Shown here piece by piece: positions 16,507-23,811 of a stretch of 64,000 nt of DNA; position 1 is the first letter of the stretch, and every line of letters starts with the position of its first letter. Source of the DNA: Candidatus Chloroploca mongolica (GTDB taxonomy: Bacteria > Chloroflexota > Chloroflexia > Chloroflexales > Chloroflexaceae); the NCBI RefSeq assembly GCF_004762035.2, contig NZ_SIJK02000024.1, positions 1 through 64,000 on the forward strand. The letters run 5' to 3'. Made by a program: the position numbers and the translations under genes. The notes under the pieces were generated by a model. That model searched no databases and was not told the DNA's origin. It saw only the letters and a program-made list of their open reading frames with translations.

Positions 16507-17886
16507 ATGAGTCTCGCGGCTGCAATTGACGCATACCATAGCCTGCTTACCCCCGAGCTGGCAACCGCTTCGTGGGCGCATCTCACCAGTGCCATGCGTG
16601 AGCGCCAGCTCTATTTCGGCGACCGTCCGTTGACGACCGTGCTGCGCCCGCGCCTCATCAGCGAAACGCAGTATGCCTGGTTGCAACAGGGCGTCAACCT
16701 CGTTGCCGAGGCTTCCCGTCGGGTGGTGGCCCCCGCTCGTGAGGGCGGGGTCGCTGGTCAGGCGGTGCGCGACATCCTTCTGTTGACGCCCCAGGAAGAG
16801 GCACTCATTGCGATGCATCCCGGCTACCTTGAGCCGAGCGCCCATTCACGCATGGATACCTTTCTGACCGTTGATGGCACGTCGCTGCAGTTTGTCGAGT
16901 ATAACGCTGAGAGTCCTGCGGCGATTGCGTATGAAGACCTGTTGAGCGAGGTCTTTCTGGCGACGCCGGTGATGCAAGAGTTTATGCGTCACTATGCACT
17001 CCGTGCGTTGCCCGCCCGCCACCGTTTGCTCGAGACGTTGCTTGCCTCATGGCGCGAGGCCGGTTCGCCCGGGGGCGAGCCGACGGTCGCGATTGTTGAT
17101 TGGTACGGCTTGCCCACCGCAACCGAATTTGCCCTCTTTGCCGCCTTTTTTGCCGCCCATGGCCTCACAGCGGTGATCTGTTCACCTGATGAGTTGCAGT
17201 TCCGCGATGGGCAACTCCTCGCCGAGGTCGCGGGCAAGACGACGCCTGTTACCATCGTCTTCAAGCGCGTGCTCACGACGGAGTTTTTGGTACACTACGG
17301 TGATGCGGCGCTTGATCATCCGCTGGTGCAAGCCTATGCCGCCGGGGCGTGTGTCATCGTCAACTCCTTCCAGGCCAAACTGCTCCACAAAAAATCGCTC
17401 TTTGCCCTGCTCTCGGATGCGCAGTTTACCAGCACGCTCAGTCAACCGCAGCAAGCCGCGCTCGCCGCCCATATTCCCTGGACCCGCGTTGTTCGCCCAG
17501 GTGCAACAACTTATCAAGATGAGCACATCGAGCTGCTCCCCTTTATTCGCACCAACCGCGATCGTCTGTTGCTCAAGCCCAATGACGAATACGGGGGCAA
17601 GGGCATTACGATTGGTTGGGAAGCCAGTCGCGATGAGTGGGAAGCCGCCCTCACGGCGGCGCTACGTGAACCATTTGTCGTGCAAGAGCGTGTCCAGATT
17701 GCCTACGAACCCTACCCGACGCTTGTTGAGGGCAAGGTCGAAATTAGTCAGCGTCTCGTCGATACCGACCCCTTCCTCTTTGGCTCGCACGTCGAGGGGA
17801 GCCTCTGTCGCTTGTCAACCGTCACGCTGCTCAACGTCACCGCTGGTGGCGGGAGTACTGTTCCCGTCTTTGCTATTGAAGCCTGA
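16507..17886 (+). CDS. Circularly permuted type-2 ATP-grasp protein
   Basis: A 459-residue protein. The region RLLLKPNDEYGGKGITIGW near 355-375 is a phosphate-binding glycine loop with its Lys. Downstream FVVQERV is the hinge. SLQFVEYNAESPAAIAYED near 122-140 is the metal-binding E-x-N motif placed upstream of the loop, which indicates circular permutation as in the glutathionylspermidine-synthase-like and DUF404/407 groups. Its reaction is unknown. A ribosome site (GAGGTACT) lies in the 6-base gap after the first ATP-grasp gene. The two are predicted to act in sequence on the same small molecule or peptide. Confidence 0.7.
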   Translation: MSLAAAIDAYHSLLTPELATASWAHLTSAMRERQLYFGDRPLTTVLRPRLISETQYAWLQQGVNLVAEASRRVVAPAREGGVAGQAVRDILLLTPQEEALIAMHPGYLEPSAHSRMDTFLTVDGTSLQFVEYNAESPAAIAYEDLLSEVFLATPVMQEFMRHYALRALPARHRLLETLLASWREAGSPGGEPTVAIVDWYGLPTATEFALFAAFFAAHGLTAVICSPDELQFRDGQLLAEVAGKTTPVTIVFKRVLTTEFLVHYGDAALDHPLVQAYAAGACVIVNSFQAKLLHKKSLFALLSDAQFTSTLSQPQQAALAAHIPWTRVVRPGATTYQDEHIELLPFIRTNRDRLLLKPNDEYGGKGITIGWEASRDEWEAALTAALREPFVVQERVQIAYEPYPTLVEGKVEISQRLVDTDPFLFGSHVEGSLCRLSTVTLLNVTAGGGSTVPVFAIEA

Positions 17887-17898
17887 TCTGATCCGTTG

Positions 17899-17947
17899 GG
17901 GCGCGGTGTGCCGCCTCTGACCGGGGGGGGCGCGGCACGCCGCGCCC
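17899..17947. terminator. GC-rich hairpin after the ATP-grasp pair
   Basis: 16-base arms (17899-17914 and 17932-17947) have one G-U pair. There is no T-tract. It separates the ATP-grasp pair from cobU. I examined 17887-18005 for a cobalamin riboswitch and did not find the B12-box pattern. Confidence 0.5.
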
Positions 17948-18005
17948 TGACTGGAAGACGGCTATCTATCCTGCCCTCATCTCAGGGTCGAGGTTTTTAT
18001 CTGCT

Positions 18006-18569
18006 ATGAGCGCAATTACCCTTTTTATTGGTGGCACCCGCAGTGGCAAAAGCCTTTGCGCCGAACGTTATGCGGCCCAATTCGAACTCCCGGTACTCTA
18101 CATCGCAACTGCCGAACTTGATGATGATGATATGGAACTGACCATTCGGATCATGGATCACCAGATCCGTCGTCCTCTCTCTTGGACAACCTTTGAGCAG
18201 CCGACGAACCTGGTGATGGCGATGGAACATGCCCCACCTGGCACGGTTGTTTTGCTCGATTGCTTCTCACTCCTGGCTCACAACCTGCTGGAAGCTCATC
18301 GAGACGATCATGCCCTGGCTTCCGCAATCCTTGCCGGGGAACTGGATGCCATTCTTGCGATGACCAGTGAGCGGAACCTGACCCTGATCATCGTCACCAA
18401 AGAGCTTGGGATGGGGCTTGTCACCGATAGATCCGAAGATTGTGCCTATCACAACCTGCTTGGGCTTGTCAACCAACGGATCAGCGCCGCTGCCGATGAA
18501 GTCTACCTGGTCATTGCCGGGCTTCCCATTGAGTTGAAACACCTCGCACCGGCCTGGCATCGTGCGTAG
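18006..18569 (+). CDS. cobU: Adenosylcobinamide kinase / adenosylcobinamide-phosphate guanylyltransferase
   Basis: A 187-residue cytosolic CobU/CobP enzyme that phosphorylates adenosylcobinamide and then adds GMP, in late B12 assembly and cobinamide salvage. The P-loop is GGTRSGKS (residues 9-16). The guanylylated His is probably His52 in MDHQIRR. VVLLDCFSLLAHNLL matches the family's D-C-L-T strand, and VTKELGMGLV matches the VSNEVGMG signature. Length is typical. No other cobalamin gene is in the window, so it may act with distant cob genes. The start is ATG 18006. The hydrolase gene follows 13 bases after the stop. Confidence 0.9.
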   Translation: MSAITLFIGGTRSGKSLCAERYAAQFELPVLYIATAELDDDDMELTIRIMDHQIRRPLSWTTFEQPTNLVMAMEHAPPGTVVLLDCFSLLAHNLLEAHRDDHALASAILAGELDAILAMTSERNLTLIIVTKELGMGLVTDRSEDCAYHNLLGLVNQRISAAADEVYLVIAGLPIELKHLAPAWHRA

Positions 18570-18582
18570 CAGGAAGGTGCCT

Positions 18583-19371
18583 ATGCTTCTTCGTCTGCTT
18601 GTTCTCTGCCTGTTGCTCTATCTGCTCGTCTGCGTCGTCATCTTTCTCTGGCAAGAGCAGTTGATCTTCTTTCCTGAGCGTAATCAGCCGGGAACCCGGT
18701 ATGTCTTTGGCCATCCTGCTGAGGAGGTCTGGTTGAACGCCGAAGGCGCTCAACTCCATGCCCTCTGGTTTCGTGTCCCAGACCCGCAGGGGGTTATTCT
18801 CTATCTCCATGGGAACGCCGGGAGTCTGCGGACATGGGGGGCGGTCGCGCCAGAGCTCGTGGCGTATCAGTATGATCTGCTCATCATTGATTATCGCGGA
18901 TATGGTCAGAGTAGCGGTCAGATCCGCCGTGAAGCGGATGTGTATGCCGATGCTGAAGCTGCCTATGCCTGGATCCTTGAACGCTATCGCGAGGATCAGG
19001 TGGTGCTGTATGGCCGCTCCCTCGGGAGTGCCCCGGCCACGCGCCTAGCGGCTGAGCATCAACCCCGTATGCTGATCCTCGAGACCCCTTTTTATAGCCT
19101 GGAGGCTCTTGCCCGCCGTCAGTTTCCCTGGTTGCCCCCATTCTTGCTCAAGTATCCGCTGAATGTCTCGGCCTCGCTTGGTCAGGTGAGTTGCCCGGTG
19201 GTCATCATCCACGGCACAGAAGACGAAATCGTACCTTTTGCTGATGGTGAACGTCTGTCCGACAGGGTAACTGCCCCACTTCGCTTTTATCCTATCGCTG
19301 GCGGTCGGCACAATAATCTAGCAACCTTTCCTGCCTATTGGGACGCGATCACTGCGGCACTCGTTCAGTGA
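18583..19371 (+). CDS. Alpha/beta hydrolase, BEM46/ABHD13-like
   Basis: A 262-residue serine hydrolase with one N-terminal transmembrane helix (residues 1-23). The catalytic triad is visible: Ser146 in GRSLGS, Asp214 in HGTEDEIVP and His243 in GGRHNNL. The oxyanion motif LHGNAGS is at 76-81 and DYRGYGQS follows. The family includes lipases and depalmitoylases; the substrate is unknown here. The start at 18583 is supported by AGGAAGG upstream; an in-frame start at 18562 overlaps the cobU end and is less likely. Probably co-transcribed with cobU. Confidence 0.85.
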   Translation: MLLRLLVLCLLLYLLVCVVIFLWQEQLIFFPERNQPGTRYVFGHPAEEVWLNAEGAQLHALWFRVPDPQGVILYLHGNAGSLRTWGAVAPELVAYQYDLLIIDYRGYGQSSGQIRREADVYADAEAAYAWILERYREDQVVLYGRSLGSAPATRLAAEHQPRMLILETPFYSLEALARRQFPWLPPFLLKYPLNVSASLGQVSCPVVIIHGTEDEIVPFADGERLSDRVTAPLRFYPIAGGRHNNLATFPAYWDAITAALVQ

Positions 19372-19430
19372 CAGCGCGACCGGTAAACGTTGTTGCCAGG
19401 CTCCGCTCCCAATGCATCGAAGCCATGCCG

Positions 19431-19509
19431 CATTGTCACCCCGAGTGCAGCGAGGGGTCTTCCGACGCATCACCATGGAAGATTTCTCGCTGCGCTCGAA
19501 ATGACAATG
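19431..19509. repeat. Dispersed palindromic repeat (GTCATTCC/GTCACCCC family)
   Basis: This element of about 79 bases begins CATTGTCACCCCGAG and ends with its inverted echo CTCGAAATGACAATG. GCAGCGAGGGGTC and TTTCTCGCTGCGC lie inside as a second inverted pair. The same family occurs twice near 56.6-56.8 kb. It looks like a small non-coding mobile repeat. It sits between the hydrolase and the convergent potassium genes. Confidence 0.75.
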
Positions 19510-19523
19510 CTTGCCAACGACGT

Positions 19524-20876
19524 TTACCCAATTAAAATCTGCTCTTCTGGATACCGGATCATCTGCGCCTGACTCTGCCGGCGGGCAATGGCGATGACGA
19601 TGGTCAGGGCGCCGAGTCTTCCCCAGAACATGACGACCATGATGACAAATTGCCCAAAGAGATTCAATTCGGTGGTGAGTCCCAGCGAAAGACCACAGGT
19701 GGCAAACGCCGAGACAACTTCAAAGGAGGCGCGATCTAACGAGACATCATGGGTGATCAGAATCAGCCAGATGGCCGTGATGACGACGAGCAACGAGACT
19801 GTTAGCACCGCTCCTGCTTTCCGCATCGTGCCCAGGGCAAGTGTCCGCCCGCCAAATTGCGCCTCACTCAGCCCACGGGCATAGCTCCAGAGGGAAATCA
19901 TCAGCGCGGCAAACGTTCCGGTCGTAATGCCACCCCCCATTGAGGCCGGCGCACATCCGATGAACATCAGCACAATCAAGAGCAGCTCGCTCGCATCGGT
20001 AATATGAGCAATGTCGGGTATGCCGGCAAAGCCTGCCGTCCGTGCCGAGACCGACTGAAAGAAGCAGATCAGGAGGCGGCGCAGGGGAGGTTCATCAACC
20101 AGGGTTCCCCCAGGCTGGCCTTCGGCAAAGAAGAAACCGAGGGTTCCAACGACCACGAGAAAGCTGACCACCGTGAGCGTGATGCGGGTATGCAGGGTAA
20201 AGCGACGCTGGCGCCAGAAGAGCAGGAGATCGCCCATGACGGGAATGCCGAGGCCGCCAATGAAGATAAGCCAGCCCATAATCGCCAGGCTGAAATTGTC
20301 ACGCGGAATGCCCTCGGGGTAGCCGGGGGTTCCGGTAAACAGGTCAAAGCCCGCATTGCAAAACGCCGAGACTGCGTGAAAAACTGCATAGAGCAGGGCC
20401 TGTCCTTCGCTGAGCCGCGGATCGGTGCGCCAGTGCAGGTAGAGCAAGATCGCCCCAAGTGTTTCGATCAGCAAGACCATCGCGAGCACATTGCGGGTCA
20501 GGGTGACAATCGCCCTTGGGGAAAGCAGCCCCAGCGAGTCTTGCAGGGCGATCCGATCAGTCAAGCTGATCCGCCGCCCAATCAGGCGCATGACCACCAC
20601 GGCAATCACCATAAAACCGACCCCGCCACTCTGAATGAGGATCAAGAGCGTCCACACCCCAAAGAGCGATAGGTCGGTGATGGGGGTAATCGTCGAAAGA
20701 CCGGTCACGGTGAGCGCCGAGGTTGCCGTAAAGAGCGCCTCGTTCCATGTTAGCCCGCCGTCCTGCCCTGAAATAGGCAGCCAGAGGAGAAAAGCCCCGA
20801 TGAACATCAGGGCAACCAGCCCCAATACCAGCCTTAGTGGTGGTGGTAGAGGCCGCAATTGGTTTGCCAATGGCAT
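19524..20876 (-). CDS. TrkH/KtrB potassium channel subunit, copy 2
   Basis: A 450-residue membrane protein with four pore repeats. The filter glycines are recognisable in SALTVTGLSTITP, SAFCNAGFDLF, SARTAGFAGI and FATCGLSLG. It forms the potassium-conducting pore and works with a cytoplasmic RCK ring. It is the last gene of a three-gene minus-strand operon and is a close paralogue of the gene immediately upstream; the gap is only 5 bases. Both end with the motif PEEQILIG. The two copies probably arose by tandem duplication and may differ in ion preference or partner. Confidence 0.9.
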   Translation of the reverse strand: MPLANQLRPLPPPLRLVLGLVALMFIGAFLLWLPISGQDGGLTWNEALFTATSALTVTGLSTITPITDLSLFGVWTLLILIQSGGVGFMVIAVVVMRLIGRRISLTDRIALQDSLGLLSPRAIVTLTRNVLAMVLLIETLGAILLYLHWRTDPRLSEGQALLYAVFHAVSAFCNAGFDLFTGTPGYPEGIPRDNFSLAIMGWLIFIGGLGIPVMGDLLLFWRQRRFTLHTRITLTVVSFLVVVGTLGFFFAEGQPGGTLVDEPPLRRLLICFFQSVSARTAGFAGIPDIAHITDASELLLIVLMFIGCAPASMGGGITTGTFAALMISLWSYARGLSEAQFGGRTLALGTMRKAGAVLTVSLLVVITAIWLILITHDVSLDRASFEVVSAFATCGLSLGLTTELNLFGQFVIMVVMFWGRLGALTIVIAIARRQSQAQMIRYPEEQILIG

Positions 20877-20881
20877 AAAAC

Positions 20882-22234
20882 TTATCCGATGAGAATCTGT
20901 TCTTCAGGAAAGCGTACCATCTGCAGGTTATTCTGCTGGCGTGTGATCGCGACGATCAACGTCAATGCCCCGAGACGGCCCCAGAACATCATAAAAACAA
21001 TCACCAGTTCACCAAAGAGATTGAGATCGCCTGTCATCCCGAGCGAGAGCCCGCAGGTCGCAAAGGCTGAGACGACCTCAAAGGCAGCGACGTCGAGCGC
21101 GACATCGTGGGTCAGCACAAGTAACCAGATGCTCGTGAACACAACCAGGAGCGAGACTGTCAGGACGGCGGCTGCTTTGCGCACCGTACCGACGGCGAGC
21201 GTGCGCCCTCCAAACTGGGCTTCAGTCAGCCCTCGTGCATAACTCCAGACGGAAATCGTCAGCACGGCAAATGTCCCGGTGGTAATGCCACCCCCCATCG
21301 AGGCTGGTGCGCAGCCAATGAACATCAGCATGATCAGCAATAAACGGGTTGCAATGCTAATCTCACCAAAATCGGGAATCCCTGCCAACCCACCCGCACG
21401 TGCCGAGACCGATTGGAAGAGACTCATCACGAGGCGGCGATAGACTGGTTCTTCGGCAAGTGTGCCACCTGCGCGCCCTTCCGCAATAAAAACCCCCACC
21501 ATGCCCACGAAGACCAGGAAGGCAACCACCGTAAAGGTGATGCGGGTATGCAGTGAAAACCGACGCTGCCGCCAGTAGAGCAAAAGATCGCCGATCACCG
21601 GAATGCCTAGCCCCCCGAGGAAAATGAGCCACCCCATGATCGTCAGGCTCAGCGTATCGCGGGGAATGCCGTCAGGATACCCCGGGGTACCGCTGAAGAG
21701 TTCGAAGCCGGCATTGCAAAACGCCGAGACCGCGTGAAAAATAGCATAGAGGATCACTTGGCCCTCGCTCAGCCGTGGATCGCCGCGCCAGTGAAAATAG
21801 AGCAGGAGCGCTCCGACCGCTTCAATCAAGAGCACTGTTGCCAGCACATTGCGGGTCAGCGTAACAATTGCCGCCGGTGAGAGCAAACCAAGTGAATTGC
21901 TCAGGGTGAGTCGGTCGGCCAGGCTAATGCGTCGCCCGAGCAAACGCAGAATGACGACCGCAATCACCATAAAGCCGACGCCACCGATCTGGATCAGGGT
22001 CAGCAAGATCAGCATGCCAATGATCGACAGATCACTGGTTGGGGTGATAATGGTCAATCCGGTCACCGTCAGTGCCGAGGTTGCGGTAAAGAGCGCCTCA
22101 TTCCAGGTGAGGCTGCCATCACGTCCCGAGAAGGGCATGCGTAGCAGGAAGGCCCCAAGGAACATAAAGCCGATGAGCCCACCCGCCAGGCGGACAGGCG
22201 GCGGGAGGGGGCGCCGTTGTGTCGAAATGGTCAT
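20882..22234 (-). CDS. TrkH/KtrB potassium channel subunit, copy 1
   Basis: A 450-residue membrane protein, the same length as its downstream paralogue. Filter segments are SALTVTGLTIITP, SAFCNAGFELF, SARAGGLAGI and FATCGLSLG. The third differs from copy 2 (AGGLAG against TAGFAG), a position that shapes selectivity in this family. The gene starts 1 base after the RCK gene's stop codon, so translation is coupled. Function: potassium uptake and osmotic balance through KtrAB/TrkAH-type transport. Confidence 0.9.
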   Translation of the reverse strand: MTISTQRRPLPPPVRLAGGLIGFMFLGAFLLRMPFSGRDGSLTWNEALFTATSALTVTGLTIITPTSDLSIIGMLILLTLIQIGGVGFMVIAVVILRLLGRRISLADRLTLSNSLGLLSPAAIVTLTRNVLATVLLIEAVGALLLYFHWRGDPRLSEGQVILYAIFHAVSAFCNAGFELFSGTPGYPDGIPRDTLSLTIMGWLIFLGGLGIPVIGDLLLYWRQRRFSLHTRITFTVVAFLVFVGMVGVFIAEGRAGGTLAEEPVYRRLVMSLFQSVSARAGGLAGIPDFGEISIATRLLLIMLMFIGCAPASMGGGITTGTFAVLTISVWSYARGLTEAQFGGRTLAVGTVRKAAAVLTVSLLVVFTSIWLLVLTHDVALDVAAFEVVSAFATCGLSLGMTGDLNLFGELVIVFMMFWGRLGALTLIVAITRQQNNLQMVRFPEEQILIG

Positions 22235-22235
22235 G

Positions 22236-22907
22236 CTATTGTGTCTGATGACAGAAGCTGCTGATCGAATTATCGGCCCCGATAATAAGCATCATATCAC
22301 CACGCGCAAAGAGCATATCTGCTGGCGGGGTGACAAGCATCTGGCCGTCCCGTTTAATGGCAAGTAGGTTGATATTGTAGCGTTTGCGGAGCCCGCTCAT
22401 CATCAGCGATTGCCCTACGAGCCACTCGGGGACATGGATTTCAGCAACACTGAAACCCGAACCAAGATCAAGATGTTCCAGCACCCGTGGTTCGGCCAGC
22501 CGCCAGGCGAGGCGCGCCCCGGCTTCGTGTTCAGGTAGCACCACCTGATCAGCCCCGATCCGCAAGAGGATCTGTTGCTGGCGTTCACTGATCGCCTTGC
22601 AGACGACACGACGTACCCCCAGGCCCTTCAGGGTGACGGTGGTCATCAGATTATTCTCGAAATGGGTTCCAATCGCGACCACTACCGTATCAAACGACGT
22701 AATATCAACGGCGCGTAGGGCATCTTCATTCGTTGAGTCAAGGGCCACTATCTGCGAAATACGATCCGAGAGCGTCTGCACAATCTCGGGGCTACGGTCA
22801 ACGCCAAGTACCGTATAGCCCCGCTCGATCAAATTCAAAGCGACAGAACTGCCAAAGCGCCCTAGCCCAATCACAGCAAATTCTTCTTGCCGACTTGCGC
22901 GTGCCAT
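22236..22907 (-). CDS. TrkA/KtrA RCK regulatory subunit
   Basis: A 223-residue cytoplasmic protein. RCK_N is residues 8-130 with the NAD(H)/ATP-binding GLGRFGSSVA loop and acidic strand end VLGVDRSPE. RCK_C runs from about 138 to the end (VAEIHVPEWLVGQSLMMSGLRKRYNINLLAIKRDG). It gates the adjacent TrkH-type pores in response to nucleotides. The upstream AAGGAT serves as ribosome site. It is the first gene of the operon ktrA-trkH-trkH. Confidence 0.9.
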   Translation of the reverse strand: MARASRQEEFAVIGLGRFGSSVALNLIERGYTVLGVDRSPEIVQTLSDRISQIVALDSTNEDALRAVDITSFDTVVVAIGTHFENNLMTTVTLKGLGVRRVVCKAISERQQQILLRIGADQVVLPEHEAGARLAWRLAEPRVLEHLDLGSGFSVAEIHVPEWLVGQSLMMSGLRKRYNINLLAIKRDGQMLVTPPADMLFARGDMMLIIGADNSISSFCHQTQ

Positions 22908-22933
22908 AGTCTATCCTTAACATATGGTGTCAC

Positions 22934-22972
22934 GTTGGCAGAGGTGCCAGCGTAGCTGGCACCTCTGCCAAC
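22934..22972. repeat. Hairpin with GCCAGC-GTA-GCTGGC tip
   Basis: Perfect 18-base arms (22934-22951 and 22955-22972) with loop GTA lie between the divergent ktrA-like and tatD genes. It is a member of the shared-tip family in a location where no gene ends. Confidence 0.9.
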
Positions 22973-22997
22973 AATAACTCATATTGTACCGCAGCTA

Positions 22998-23006
22998 TGC
23001 TACAAT
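22998..23006 (+). promoter_or_regulatory. Extended -10 abutting the tatD start (leaderless transcript)
   Basis: TGCTACAAT ends 6 bases before ATG 23013, so the predicted first transcribed base falls at or next to the start codon. No Shine-Dalgarno is present. Confidence 0.5.
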
Positions 23007-23012
23007 GCCTAT

Positions 23013-23798
23013 ATGAGTGACGGTTCTATTACCTTTATTGACACCCACGCGCATGTTGCGCTTGCGCAATTTGATGCCGACCGTGAGCCGGTGCTCACCC
23101 GCGCTGCCGCTGATGGCGTGACGCGGATCATCGAGATTGGCTACGATCTGCCCTCTTCGCGTGATGCTCTGGCCCTCGCTGAGGCGTACCCGCAGATCTT
23201 TGCGGTCGTCGGTGTGCAACCTAATCATGTCGCCGATCTGCCCCCTGATTGGCTCGACCAGGTGCGCGATCTCGCTCGTCACCCCAAGGTGGTTGCCGTT
23301 GGCGAGATTGGCCTTGACTACCATTGGATGCGGGCCTCACCTGAGGCTCAGGCGCTCGTCTTTCGCCAGCAACTCGATCTCGCACGGAGCCTCGATCTTC
23401 CGGTGGTGATCCATAGCCGCGATGCCCACGACGATACGGCGCAGGTGCTTGCCGAGGCTGCCAGGGGTGTGTCAGGGGTGATGCATTCTTTTTCGGGTGA
23501 CTGGGCGTATGCCCAGATCTGCCTTGAATTGAACTTCTTGCTCTCGTTTTCGGGGCCGCTTACCTTTCCCAAAGCAACGATCCTGCACGAGGTGGCACGT
23601 CGTGCGCCCCTGACGATGCTACTTACCGAGACTGATAGCCCCTATCTTAGCCCGCATCCCTACCGGGGCAAACGCAACGAGCCCGCCCGCGTGCGGCTCG
23701 TGACCGAACAACTTGCCGCCCTGCGTGAGCAACCGCTCGCCGAGGTGGCGACAACCGTATACGCAAATGCCCGGCGTATCTTTCCACGGATGCGCTGA
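23013..23798 (+). CDS. tatD: TatD-family metal-dependent hydrolase/DNase
   Basis: A 261-residue TIM-barrel enzyme. Metal ligands are visible at FIDTHAHV (His12, His14), VAVGEIGLDYHW (Glu), VVIHSRDAHDD (His), VMHSFSGD (His) and LLTETDSPYL (Asp). TatD proteins act as 3'-5' exonucleases and deoxyribonucleases and possibly in D-Tyr-tRNA metabolism; the cellular role varies. Length is typical. The gene has no ribosome-binding site and an extended -10 directly upstream, so it is probably translated from a leaderless mRNA. The transglutaminase gene begins 13 bases after its stop. Confidence 0.92.
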   Translation: MSDGSITFIDTHAHVALAQFDADREPVLTRAAADGVTRIIEIGYDLPSSRDALALAEAYPQIFAVVGVQPNHVADLPPDWLDQVRDLARHPKVVAVGEIGLDYHWMRASPEAQALVFRQQLDLARSLDLPVVIHSRDAHDDTAQVLAEAARGVSGVMHSFSGDWAYAQICLELNFLLSFSGPLTFPKATILHEVARRAPLTMLLTETDSPYLSPHPYRGKRNEPARVRLVTEQLAALREQPLAEVATTVYANARRIFPRMR

Positions 23799-23811
23799 TC
23801 GATATAAAGTT

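Noticed and set aside
17887-18005. Possible cobalamin riboswitch before cobU
   Set aside because: Only a GC-rich hairpin is present; the conserved B12-box sequence was not found and the gap is short for this class.
20004-20672. 222-codon plus-strand frame inside the potassium-channel genes
   Set aside because: It is antisense to a well-supported TrkH gene, and its composition is that of a reversed membrane-protein sequence.
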